A DNA stretch of 64,000 nt, taken from positions 9,746,716-9,810,715 of the forward strand of contig JAJEKV010000027.1 of NCBI GenBank assembly GCA_021234155.1, read 5' to 3'. The position numbers and the translations under genes are program-made. The notes below the pieces were generated by a model. The model did no database searches and was not told the DNA's origin. It saw only the letters and a list, made by a program, of their open reading frames with translations. Below are positions 1-10,828 of this stretch, piece after piece (within the stretch, counting starts at the first letter, position 1; every line of letters begins with the position of its first letter). The DNA is from Isoetes taiwanensis (Eukaryota; Streptophyta; Lycopodiopsida; Isoetales; Isoetaceae).

Positions 1-1257
1 AATAAAAATGAGTGTGCCCACGTTCCATGTTACAATGATGTCACTTCAAGCAACTATCTTAGGGGTCAGATTTTGCCACCATGCTTTGCGTATTGGGCAT
101 CAATAAACCTCCATGCCTGGAATGTCAGAAATGCAAAAAAAGTCTCCACTTTCCATGAAAACATGTAATCTCCTAGACATGCCATTTACCACCAAAATGT
201 AAAAGCATAACCATAGCGACAAGGTCAAGTGCATAAAAGACGAGGTGCATGGCAAAGTCACTTATTCATTAATGATTTGCTAGGTTGACCCTTCCATTAC
301 GCAAATGTTTGACATTCTTACATTGGAAATTTGAGTAGAAAATGATGGAGGTTCACACTCCTTTTCATGTAACCAAGATTTCCACTTGGTCGACGTCATT
401 GCCCGAATTGTGGCCATTAGGAATTCCAACTATGTGTAACACACCATTCAAAGTGAATTTATCTTGGTCCCATTTTAGAATAATCTATTTTAGGCTTTTT
501 GCATTTTGTAGAACTATGTTTCGAAAGTTTGCTTCCACATGTAACAATTGCAGTAATATTAGTTAGTTACTTACTTAACAGAATTAACATCATACCACAT
601 TGGCAGCATTCATTAGAACACATAACAATTCATTCTCAGCCACGCATTAATATCAGATGAGACTCTTTACATTATAAGACTTACACTAACTCACTTCTAA
701 TGCATTGATTTATCCTCTTAATAATAAGACATGCTTACTAGAAATTAGTGAATTGTAGATTTGTCCTTGTGCTTATATTGGGGATGTGGATGGCAATTTT
801 ATAGGACCATCGTATATCCTATAAAATGTTGCCAATGTAATATGCTGCTATCTATCGATGGCATTCTCGAATAAGGGCTCGCATGAAAACAGACAAAAGC
901 TCCCGACAAAAGGAGAACTTCCTTAACAAAATGGGATCGAGGTCGAAGGTTGAAGGATGGCCAATAAAGGGACAAGATCGGGGAAGAACATGTCACAACA
1001 TGGAAAACGATGCCAAACTGTCAAACCAAGCAGGGAGAAGCCCCTCCCCTGCCTAGTATCAAAGAAAGAGAGTCAAGGGAACTGCTGAGAGAGAGGAGAA
1101 AATGCATTCATTCATCTCAGCAGTTTTTCTACAATAGTATAGAGTGGGTAGCTGCACATCGTAGGCTACCCAATACATGAAAAACATAGGGAATATCCAG
1201 TTATAACACCTAGACCCCAAATAAAATTGTGTCCTACAGATGTTGGCTAGTGTACCT
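1..1257. other. Intergenic, no gene recognised
   Basis: AT-rich sequence with only short open frames and no protein family that I recognise. A segment at 1070-1100 (GTCAAGGGAACTG followed by a GAGA-rich tract) recurs in direct orientation at 1610-1640, which suggests repeat-derived DNA. Confidence 0.5.
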
Positions 1258-1336
1258 GCCGAGAGCTTATCGCCAGGGTTAAAAAACCCCGCCCTTTCGG
1301 GTTTTCGAGGAAAAACCCTAGCGATAAAATCTCGGC
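1258..1336. repeat. Imperfect inverted repeat (hairpin, about 79 nt)
   Basis: The left arm begins GCCGAGAGCTTATCGCCAGG and is answered on the right by CCTAGCGATAAAATCTCGGC. The arms pair over about 25 bases with a few mismatches. A smaller AACCC/GGGTT inverted repeat sits inside the loop. It could be a miniature foldback element or a structured terminus; no target duplication was found. Confidence 0.6.
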
Positions 1337-1464
1337 ACGGGGCTTGGACAATGCAAGGCTGCTAAACGTTCCCACAAAAAAACCCATGCTCCACAAAGAA
1401 TACCGAAGTCACTCATTACCCCTGGACCTGCACACCACCAACAAAAAAAACTAATAGAGAAAAA

Positions 1465-1578
1465 ACCTCAAAAAAGCGAGGGGCTGATCACGCATGTCAT
1501 GGGACAAAAAACAACATTTACACCTCAAAAAAAATGAGGGGCTGGTCACACGTGCCACGCAACAAAAATAACATTTAC
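1465..1578. repeat. Tandem duplication, 2 x 57 bp
   Basis: Both copies start ACCTCAAAAAA, contain GAGGGGCTG followed by a TCAC-containing stretch, and end in AACATTTAC. They differ at several positions, so the duplication is not recent. Confidence 0.65.
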
Positions 1579-1959
1579 AATAATATACACATTAAGGGAG
1601 GGTAGGTGGGAGTCAAGGGAACTGGTGAGAGAGGAGAAAACGCCGATGAGAAGTCGATAAAGAACTTGGAGAAATAGCGATCCCCAAATGAACCAGCGCC
1701 TCAGAAAATGCATGCATGCATGGGAGAGATCCATGCTCGCCCATTCGAGAATACCGATCCGATGGCTCGAATCTATCTTTGTATCTATCTTGCAATATCC
1801 AACAATGTTATGCACTAGGCACATCCAACATGTGATCCACTAGTTTGAGACCGCATGAAAAGGAGAAGAAGCATAGCCACGTTGTCCAACTATTAATTAT
1901 TAGCTTGCTTGACCTAATTTCCACTTTATGCACTTTTTTAGTGTCCTTAGAGGCAATTC

Positions 1960-2540
1960 GTGGCTCAGGATACTCTTACCCTAGTTTCGAGAATACTGGA
2001 GGAGAAAATACCGGCCTCCGGCATCCCCACCAGTTCGGAACGGAATCCTTTCGAGCCCCTCCGTTTCACCCTACTGATACACGTGTGAAGGGCACTGCAA
2101 AAATCTTGGTTGTCTGCGGGTCGTTCCTGGTATTCCTAGCCTCCAGTATCACCAAAAACTCTACAGGCTAATCCCGACCTTTGGTATCACCAACATGCGA
2201 TCCCGGCCTCTGGGATCCCCAAGCCGTTGTTGATAACGCTGCCAGAATCAGCCACCGTTATCCAGACATTCGGGATTTTCACGTTCCCTAGAAGTGATTC
2301 CCTCCTCGGGGGCACGGATGGCCGATATCGGCCATCCGATATCAGTCAGGTTATCCCCTCCTCTGGGATCACCACCCTAGCCGATAACAGGAGGTAAGGG
2401 AATATGCTGCCCTCTGGGAGCCCCAGCAACGATGTCCCGGTGAGCGTATCCTCCAAGATCACCACTACGTGGCCGATAAGGGAACGATATTGTCCAGTCA
2501 GAAGATCCTCATCTCAGGGATCCTCACGTACTTTATTCCT
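1960..2540. repeat. Degenerate GGGATCACC-type minisatellite
   Basis: The words CCTCTGGGATC, GGGATCACCA, CCGATAACAG and GTTATCC recur at irregular spacing. The composition is unusually GC-rich compared with the flanks. The pattern resembles the GGAATCAC array at the left end of the Mutator-like element at 8.94 kb, so this may be the subterminal region of a related, decayed element. The relationship is inferred by eye only. Confidence 0.4.
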
Positions 2541-5280
2541 CAGATCGACGGTGTAGAGCAGGTGTGGATCGTAATAAGCATTACAACATTTGCAACAGCA
2601 GCAGTATGAGTGATCGTAGCATGATGAAATTTGTCAGCAAAGGTATGTGGCAGTGTAAAGATGCATAGTTTCCCACAGAGCAATGCAACCTTACCACTAT
2701 TCTTTTGAATGTCTTGGACCTTTTATAAATCCTAACGTCTTGCTAATTGCTGTGAATTAGTAAGATCAAAATCCAGATGATATCCCTTTCAATCACTTTG
2801 CCTGCTTTAGGATATCCATTTTAGTACTCAAATTTGACACTGTAAAATTCACTATGCACAGGCAGTGAGGCTGCAACGCTCCTACTCTGTGTGCAACAGT
2901 GACAACAATTAGTGTTGTGAGGTCCAATTTATCCAATATCAAATTCTGTACCTTTTGTTGCAAGTCTTCTGACGCTTCTTGCATGCCATGAATCACCAAA
3001 TTACACTGATGGTAGTGCCTGTCAATGTATTCTCGACGCCTCTGGGCAGATGTAGATGCAATACCTATTACATGGGAGTGTCAAAATTGTGAGGAGGATG
3101 AATTAGGCATAGACCTCACATTAGGATCATTATGTTTTGGAGAAGAAGCTGGAGATGCCTTGGTTGCATGAGAATAGGAATGTTCAAAAGCAGCAACTCA
3201 ACCAGATATTTCCTTAGCAAGATCAGTCACTTGGCAGGTCAGGCTTTCTTCCAATGCTCTCATGCGAGTATTACAACTGATATATACATCAGAGATATAG
3301 CGGAGCAAATCTTGCCTCTGCTTATCTATATCAACCATTACGTACTCCAAAATTATATGACAAGAATCAAACTCCAACTTTGTGCCCTCAATTGACTCCC
3401 AAAACTTTGCATGCTGATCATTAATTTTGCCGGTGAGCGTTTCAAGGTCATTACGACACGTTGCAACTTCAGACCAGGGATAGGTTTTGTACGTACAGAA
3501 TTATTTTTCTGGACGTATAAAGTCCAAAAATACATATTTTTAGGTTAAAAACGTATTTCCCATATTTTTCCCTCGCCGGCCGGAAGAAAAAAATAAAATT
3601 AAAAAAAAATATTATTGTTTCGCTTACGCGAAACCGTTTTTGCGTACGGAAATTAAAAAAAAAAAATCGAATTTTTTTTCCCGTAAGCAGCTGTTTCGCT
3701 CCAACGCCGGATTTTTTTTTGTCGTATTTTTGACGTATTATACTTCAAATATATGCCATATTATTCGAATAATATGTATTGAGTATAAAACGTATACAAT
3801 ATTGAACCTATCTCTGCTTTAGACCTCAATGCACACTTGAATTGTATCATCTCCTGTTGATGCATTTGCAAAGTAGTAGTAAGAATGTCAAACTTATTCT
3901 CTAAGTATTTTTGAAGCAAACTGACATAGAGAGAAAGATGCGCTAGACGAGGAAACTTAGGTAAATCTTCAAGAGTCAATGCCTCATTTGTCAGCCTGAG
4001 TTGAACCTCCAATGCATGTTGGAGGCGTTTTTGGGCAATTTGCATTTACAACACCTATAGCAGATGCAATCCGCTCCATTTATCAACAGCATGTGTTGAA
4101 TCTCCAACACATGTTGGATGTTCCTCTGAGCTATCTGTAGTGCCAGCACCTGTGGAATTATGTGTTGGACAACGCTTGTTCGTTGGAAGCAAAGATGCAA
4201 TGCCCTACCCAATTGTCTGATGTTTTAAATGAGTGTTTTTATTGAAATGTCGAGTGACCTCACCCTTATAGCTGTTATCTTCATTCCTGGATCTTAGGGA
4301 CTTGAATGGATGATGACGTTCAAACTCTAGTTGTTTTGATTGAGGTGTTGATGTGCGAGTAAAGGGTTTAACAGGCGCCACAGAAGGATCCCCTTATTGC
4401 TGCAAAGGAATGGAAGGAGCCATTGCCTCTAGAGCTTGAAATGGAGCAGAGTTACAGCAGTGATCAGCTACCAAATATCCATACAATATGCCCACCTTTG
4501 AAAAGATCACAAAGTAATCTTTCCAATGCACCAAAGAACATTCTGATCCGAGTTTGGATGCCCCAGATATGGGCAAAAAGGTACTATTGATGTAAGATCC
4601 TTAGGAGGGCCGAATTAATCAGGTCCAAAATGGTGAGAATCTGCCAGAAAACCTGCAATCTATAAATCATTGGAAAGATCATAGTGTAAGCTTCCTAATG
4701 CATCAAGAAATACTTCAATCTGACTTCGAATGCTCCAGACATGAGCAAAAAGGTACTATCAGTGTATGAACATTAGTGAGAGAAAATGATAGGGTTAGAA
4801 GTGCAATATAGATAAGCTCATGTGCCTGCATTTCTTCTCAGCCTTGATTAGGTGGGATGACTAGTTAATAAAGCAAGATCAGGATCAAAAGACATCAAGG
4901 AAGGAGACAAACTCGGTCATAGCCAAGAACAGACTAGCTTCTGCTTTAAGACAGTTTACACGTGGCTAACAACTATAGGCTCTTTTCAAAGTAATATAGA
5001 TTTCATTTCTAATTTAAAGAGGGTCTCGGCCACACCATTGGCAGAGCGGGACATTTTTCAGAGATCATGGTATCTTATTCCCTAGGTTGCAGGCAATGCA
5101 GGGCAATTATATGTGTTGCATGCATGGCATTGTTCCACTTTGATTGATGTAACATTTAATAATATAACATTTCCTATATCAGCGAGCACATACTAATGCC
5201 AACCTAATTCTTATACCAAAACCTTATTTTTTATTTGCTTGTCAATTATTTGCCAAGTGGCATTTTTCTAGGCTAACTAC
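2541..5280. other. Intergenic; possible decayed helical coding repeats on - strand
   Basis: No protein family recognised. On the - strand, two stretches (about 3990-4045 and 4095-4150) encode similar peptides, LQIAQKRLQHALEVQ and LQIAQRNIQHVLEIQ, in frames that no longer join. This implies a formerly repetitive, leucine- and glutamine-rich helical product. Around 3590-3700 there are A/T homopolymers and the short palindrome GTTTCGCTTACGCGAAAC. Confidence 0.25.
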
Positions 5281-5550
5281 CCTTGTTAACCACTAAACTT
5301 AAATGTCCAAACATGTCCAACTTAACCATTAAACCACCTAGACATGTCCAGGTTAACCATAGAGTTGGATGTCCACATAGGCCACTACACTTATTTGTCC
5401 AGATAAACCACTAGACTTGTTTGTCTAGAAAAGTTACAAGACTTAGTTGTCCTGAAAAACCACCTAAGTTGGAGGTCCAAGTTAACCACTTCAATTGCAT
5501 GTCCAGAAAAACCACCTAGGTTGCAAGTCCATATAAACCACCAGAATTAT
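5281..5550. repeat. Degenerate minisatellite, about 33-36 bp period
   Basis: Successive units contain a TGTCCAG- or TGTCCA-type word, then AACCACTAGAC or AACCACCTAG, followed by an AGTT/ACTT stretch. About seven or eight diverged units can be followed by eye. There is no coding potential. Confidence 0.55.
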
Positions 5551-6780
5551 ATCGCTGCTCCAATCTATGTGCTTTTCTCTGATCATGGAGTACTCTCCTT
5601 TCTGCCTCATCCTTGATCTTCAACATCTTTGTACGGATTATCTCACAGGCGTCACACTTGGAGAATGCAATCTTCTTTGCAAACTCACGTCCTTGAATCT
5701 ACACCTCCACGTTCTACGAAATCCTGTCAGAGAGACCTTCTTGTCTGTCAACGCCGTCTCTTTTGCATTGACCTCCTCAAGAATGCATGACTTCGTATAG
5801 ATTGCAGGCATCGTCCTTACATTTTCTCGGACACCACCCTTAGGAACTCACAATTTTCCTTCACGAACGAGCCTTCATTGTGCCTAAATTGCCATGCTCA
5901 GTTTTGCAAGCACCTTCTCCTTCCACTTAGGATACCCCGACTTCGAAATCCCAAGACCAAGGTACCAAGCTCTCTCACAAACAGTCTTGCTCTGCAAGAC
6001 TAGCCTATGAACTCTTCTACCGTTCATATTGTTGGACAACATGTCATACACAAATGTAACATTGTCACTTGATTTCATTGCCATGAATTCCTTTCGCATG
6101 CTTATAGCTTGATCCCTACTGAAGTTCTCCCAACATCTTTGTTTGCAACACATGGCCTTCCTGTACTTCAAGATGGCCTCATTAGTTGTGAGCCTGTCGA
6201 TCTTTGGCGACCTTAGAACTTCGGTTGATAAGAATGCAAGGTATATTTGCGCTTCTCGTATTGGGGATGCTTTTCAAGCTCCGAACTCCCTTTGGCTGGA
6301 TCTCATGTCTGGTTGTTCCACTGGTGGTGCAACTAATATCTCAGACACCTTCACTCCACCTACTTTGACAAAATCATTATTCCATCTGATAAGCATGCAA
6401 CTTGCAGGCAACCATGACATCAGAAGTTCACGTTCGTTGGGGGAGGGGGGAACCCTCGGTAACAGACACTCCTATGCTCTTCAAACCTAAGAACTGGTCA
6501 TATACGGCATCTTCCAGACCAGTGAAGGGCATGAAACCATTTCATGCCAGGATTGTGTCACAGGGATGCCAAATTTCACAATCCATCTCAAGGAGTGTGT
6601 ATCTTGTTAGTGGTTCTGGCGCCCTGCCCCCCTCTACTCGCTGCCTCTTGTGCCCCGTATCTAGTGCATTCGAATCACGTACTTCATCTTGCCTCCACAA
6701 AATGAATGATCCTTTGGCTTCTCCTAAGAGCCCTGCCTCTGGAGTAGGCCAAGGAAGGGGGAGGTGCTCCTCAAACACTT
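5530..6780 (-). pseudogene. Decayed mobile-element-type protein, family unclear
   Basis: Read on the - strand, this stretch carries discontinuous coding pieces separated by stops. The longest open piece (5884-6171) is basic and contains VCERAWYLGLGISKSGY and FVYDML. Downstream, about 5560-5680, a piece reads FSKCDACEIIRTKML followed by a charged helix ending in HRLEQR. A segment with a cysteine pair, then a basic His-rich helix, is a layout I associate with uncharacterised transposon-encoded proteins, but I cannot name the family. At least one in-frame stop lies upstream of 6171. Calling it transposase-like is inference from style, not a motif match. Confidence 0.35.
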
Positions 6781-8510
6781 AATCTCAACACTGAGAGCTC
6801 CTTCTGGAATGTCCTTGAAGTGGCAATTGCCTCGTTTCATTTTAAATGCCTCTACCAACTGCTTCACCATCCTTGAAGAGGTACACAACCTGCCAAAGCA
6901 AAATCTAGCTCATGTATGCTATAACTCTTATTTGAGTTTTACATTGTATTACTAGTATATTTCAAACATCCACTAGTTATAAGGATATAATCATATTATA
7001 AGTGATATAAGCGATCCATCTATCTACCATATATTTTCAATTTGCACAGGTCTCAGCCACTTGCCATACTTGTAGCTTCTGAATTCAAAAAAATGTTCTC
7101 TTCTGCGAAAAGGATGCCTTCACCTTCATTTTAACAGCAAAATCTCCCAAGTGATCATGTGGCCGGCCCTTTTGTTGTTCCTCTTGTCTAACCAAGCTAC
7201 AGTGTGCCAAGGTGTGAAATAGGCACTCCCCGACACATTGTATGAGAAAATGACGCGGAGTTGAGGTGCGAGTACAAACTTCTCCACCACTAGAAGATAT
7301 AGTGGAAGATGAACATCAACATCAAAGAGATGAGCAAGATCATGGCTTAGATATCAAAGCTCTAAATTTCTGTATCATAAGGATTCCAGAGACGAAGACA
7401 GGGGCTCTCTCAGATCTAAATGAGACTCTGCATTTTGAAAAATTTCGTGCATGTACATTTTGATGGAGTAGTTGCTGCTTGTATAGTAGGAGCTATAAGA
7501 CCTATTCGCCCTCGTCATCCTCTGGTATGATTTCATGATGCATTTAGTCAACTCCATATTCTTAAGATTGATAATCAACTCAAGGGTACAAACTTCTTAG
7601 CGGAAGCATTCCTTTAGACAAAACCTGCAAAGTTGCCAAGACCCGAGCCTTTTTAGAGGCCTCAATTACATCCTTACATAGCCAATCACTAAATCAATGA
7701 AATAAAACTCTTGAGATAGAGTTAGATGTCTGTCAAGCACCAGGACTAGCTGAAGCTTGAGGAGCTATGTTAAAAGTAGAGGCCACATCTGACTGAGAAA
7801 AGTCACCACTAGAACCCTGACCTACATTAGCAACATCTTGCAAAGGGGAAAGCCCCCTTCTTGAAGAATTATAGGATCCTTCTTAATCAAAGGAGATGTA
7901 TTTACTATTGAATTGCTTACCCGAATCTGTCTGCTTTCGTCAAGATGAGCATGCTGAACAAACTTTTGCATGGCTTCAAAAGCACTAGGCAACTGAATAA
8001 TTGGAGCACTTACCATATCTTTCTGTGTAATTTGTGATGAATCATGTGCCGACAAGACTGAAACAGCCTTCTGTTGATTCATGGCCTACTTTGATGCTTC
8101 TTTGGCTTTCCATCCCATCTCACCTAAAAGGGCCGAAATTAAACAGGCCAATTTCGGCCTCCAAACTGAAAGCGAACTCTATTAAAAATGATGTTGATGG
8201 AAAGCCCTCCAAATGGGTACGAAAGAACACTGAAAACGGAGTCCGGATGCAGGAGTTATGCTGAGAAATCTAATCGCCATCTTCAGGAGCACCTCTCTCA
8301 CGACCGCCTTCCATCTCATCTACCATATCTTAGTTATTTTCTCTCACTTCTACATCCATTTTCATTGCAACAATGTGATGTTGCTGGGTTAAGATGTTTG
8401 TGGGAAACAAAGGAATCGAACAAGAGGAATCAGCGGTGTCGCGCATCAAATGGGGAGAAGTGTGCCCATCCAACCAATATTCTTAGTTATTTAAAAAATT
8501 TATGTATATA
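6781..8510. other. Intergenic, no gene recognised
   Basis: Short open frames only. A small perfect hairpin lies at 8131-8159, with arms GGCCGAAATT and AATTTCGGCC and a 9-nt loop. An 86-codon frame on the - strand at 7822-8082 has no recognisable domain. Confidence 0.4.
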
Positions 8511-8646
8511 GGAATGGCAATTTACTTGCTATTCTTGGGATGTCAACAGGGTTCCGCGCTTTCCATTTCTGGGATGGAAACAGGGCGATGCAGAAGTGCG
8601 AAGCGCTATTGACATCCCAGGAATGGCAAGTAAATCGTCATTTTTG
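8511..8646. repeat. Foldback/MITE-like inverted repeat, about 135 bp
   Basis: The left arm (8514-8560) runs through ATTTACTTGC, GGGATGTCAA and CGCGCTT. The right arm (8600-8645) runs through AAGCGCT, TTGACATCCC and GCAAGTAAAT. The arms pair over roughly 45 bases with scattered mismatches and leave a loop of about 40 nt. No target duplication was identified. Confidence 0.6.
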
Positions 8647-8927
8647 CAATATGGAAAACACTTAGGTGCAAGCCATGCTAGGTAGAATCTGTGAATGTTG
8701 GGTAGAATCGTTGAATGCGAGGTAAAGACAACAAAATGCCGAGTGAATACTGCAATAATTTAAACTCTTTGTTTTTTTCGCCTGTTAATATTCTTGGAAA
8801 AGAAAAGTGCCACGTGGCACGATATGATAGGAGGATGCGATTAAATTGCACCTAAGTGCTTTTTACGTGGAAAGGATATTGAACATATATGCTTTTTAGA
8901 TAGGATTTGGCGCGCGTAAAAAAAGGT

Positions 8928-8937
8928 CTAACATGCC
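8928..8937. repeat. Left target-site duplication (10 bp)
   Basis: CTAACATGCC here is repeated exactly at 10819-10828, immediately outside the two matching termini of the intervening element. A length of 9-11 bp is typical of Mutator-superfamily insertions. Confidence 0.8.
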
Positions 8938-8989
8938 GGAACAAAATATTTTTACCCCGGTTATTGTGATTCCATCGCAAAAAATTCCA

Positions 8990-9540
8990 TCCCGCGGAAT
9001 CACCAGGCCAGAGACCCCGTTATCTGTACCAGAGCCCCCGTTATCCGTACCTGACAACGTCGCTTTCAGGTCATTTATACCTTCCGGCGGAATCACAACT
9101 TTGCTATTCTGCCAGATGGAATCACCAATTTACGATTCTTCGAGATGGAATCACCGCTTATGTATTCCACCAGACGGAATCACAATCGTATTATTTATTC
9201 TGCGAGACGGAATCACAATCGTGTTATTCCACCAGACGGAATCACAACCTTGCTATTCCACCAGACGGAATCACCTTGATATCCCGCCAGGTGGAATCAC
9301 CATGGTGAAATACCCCCCGGCGGAATCACGTCCGTAAAATTCCGGCGGGGTGGAATCACCTCGTGAAATCTTTTAGAGTGGAATCAACAACATCTTGTAA
9401 TTCCGCCAGATGGAATCACATACCGTGATATTCTAACCCGTGGAATCACCGCGTACCATAATATTCTAACCCGTAGAATCACATACCATAATATTCCTTC
9501 CGGTGGAATCACCATGGAATTTCAAATCGCTCCGGACCTA
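8990..9540. repeat. Subterminal GGAATCAC repeat array
   Basis: GGAATCAC or a close variant occurs more than fifteen times at 20-40-bp spacing. It is usually preceded by CCAGACGG, CCGGCGG or similar, and followed by a short TTATTC or TATTC stretch. The same motif appears a few times, inverted, at the other end of the element (10620-10800). This creates a 134-codon open frame that is a repeat artefact. Such an array could bind transposase, as subterminal repeats do in other DNA transposons, but this is inference. Confidence 0.75.
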
Positions 9541-9723
9541 TCTGTCTACAGGCCAGGCCACAGGGAGGAAAAATTACCATGGTTCAATCCCAAATTTTCA
9601 TTTGATTCCATAGAAAATGGTTCAAGATAAATTTCCTCTGATTCCATAGAAACTGGTTCAGGATGGTTTAGCTAAGCATACATAACCCTATTCCAGCAAT
9701 AAGAAATGAAGGATGTTCTTTTT

Positions 9724-9770
9724 GGGCTGGAGGATTCGAACCTCCAGGCGGTCGGCCTCACCGTGAGCCC
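9724..9770 (-). repeat. tRNA-like hairpin with Pol III B-box (SINE-like)
   Basis: On the - strand the end of this segment reads GGAGG-TTCGAAT-CCTCC, a perfect tRNA T-arm that contains the B-box GGTTCGAATCC. It is followed by AGCCC, which can pair with GGGCT 40 bases upstream. There is no normal D-arm or anticodon arm, so it is not a functional tRNA gene. An A-box-like TAGGGCTCACGG lies about 30 bases before the B-box, the spacing seen in tRNA-derived SINEs. It lies inside the Mutator-like element. Confidence 0.45.
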
Positions 9771-9932
9771 TAGGACAAACCGGTAGCCGCATGAAGCATT
9801 TTAACGACTTGGGCTTATGAATGCAGCAATAATCAGTACTCCTCAATTCAGGAAGCAAATATTTTTAGCAGTAATAAATGACTAGCCTGTTCTTCTGATG
9901 ATTCAACATTCATCATCCACACAACATATCCA

Positions 9933-10317
9933 TCACAGGAACACAAATGAGCCGTTATAGAATATAAAAGAATGAATCGAATACAATATGGTTAAACAGT
10001 GACTCATGACCGAAGCTTGGTCAACGGCAACACCTGCAAAACAAAGAATCATCACAAATCAGGCAAAACCCAGAAAGAAAAGAACAATGCAAACCTTCGA
10101 GCTTAAAAAAAAAAAAAACAAAATAGAAAGATTTATGGGCGAAAAAAGAAGAAAGATTGAAAGACCTAAACGGAGTTTTGGAGAAGGAAAAAAGCTCACC
10201 ATCACTGGTTGGAGCAGGAGCCGGGGCACCCTCTTGCGCATAAGCAGCGGGGATCAAAACAAAGATCAACAAGGTTAAGAAGAACTTAACCAAAATAGAA
10301 GCAGAAACGGCAGCCAT
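9933..10317 (-). pseudogene. Arabinogalactan-peptide gene captured by transposon
   Basis: Exon 1 (10317-10200) encodes a signal peptide of about 27 residues, then EGAPAPAPTSD. This is the Ala-Pro core of plant arabinogalactan peptides, small secreted proteoglycans normally anchored by GPI. A canonical donor (GTGAGC) at 10199 and a pyrimidine-rich acceptor ending TTTTGCAG lead to exon 2 (10033-9933). Exon 2 continues the core as GVAVDQ, as expected of the family. After DQ the usual hydrophobic GPI-signal tail (GIAY...) is replaced by an unrelated 26-residue stretch, predicted length 72. Only the 5' part of the gene was captured. The element's own 5' region (10318-10600) may hold its leader. 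It may be expressed but probably cannot be anchored normally. Confidence 0.65.
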
Positions 10318-10818
10318 GTCGAGAGGAAGGGACGCCTCGAGAAGCTAGATCCGGATAGAAAAACGAGAAAAGAAAGCTTCAATGAGGCGCCGGAGTTGTA
10401 GACCTATAATCTGCGAAGCAAGAATGCGAAGAGACGTCGGATTTATCTGCAAAGAAGCGACGTAGGCCGGCTCTGTGACAGATTCATCTGGCCGTTCTCG
10501 GCGACGTTCCGGAGCAACTCCTTTCTTCCGCCATAGCCGCCGCCATAGCCGCAGCAGCTGCAAAACCTCCCAAACAATAACACAACGTAATAAATTTGAA
10601 TTTTTACTTGGGGATATTCCACCGGGCAGAATCAATTACGATGGTGATTCCATCACGTGGAATAAAATGGCGGTGATTCTGTCCGTGGAATAAAGTGGCG
10701 TTGTCAGTGTACGGTTACGGGGTCTCCAGAACGGACCCCGTTTCCCCGGGCTCGTGATTCTGCGGCAAGGAATATCTTGCGATGGAATCACAATAACCGG
10801 GGTAAAAATATTTCGACG

Positions 10819-10828
10819 CTAACATGCC
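10819..10828. repeat. Right target-site duplication (10 bp)
   Basis: Exact direct repeat of CTAACATGCC at 8928-8937, marking the right boundary of the Mutator-like insertion. Confidence 0.8.

Larger units (their letters stand above)
8938..10818. mobile_element. Mutator-like element carrying a captured gene (Pack-MULE type)
   Basis: This 1,881-bp element is flanked by a perfect 10-bp direct repeat. Its ends are inverted copies. From 8944 inward and from 10813 inward (reverse strand) both read AAATATTTTTACCCCGGTTA, and the match continues to about 40-45 bases. Looser similarity extends over about 150 bases through shared GACCCCGT and GACAACG words. No transposase is encoded. The interior holds a GGAATCAC repeat array, a tRNA-like hairpin and a 5' part of an arabinogalactan-peptide gene. 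Known biology: non-autonomous MULEs with 9-11-bp target duplications often carry host gene fragments. Inference: it was moved by a transposase encoded elsewhere. Confidence 0.8.

Noticed and set aside
8933-9337. A 134-codon + strand frame
   Set aside because: Produced entirely by the GGAATCAC repeat array of the Mutator-like element.
9724-9770. Functional tRNA gene
   Set aside because: Only the T-arm and a closing stem are present; D- and anticodon arms are missing.
10006-10278. A 90-codon lysine-rich + strand frame
   Set aside because: Antisense to the arabinogalactan-peptide exon 1 and its pyrimidine-rich intron.
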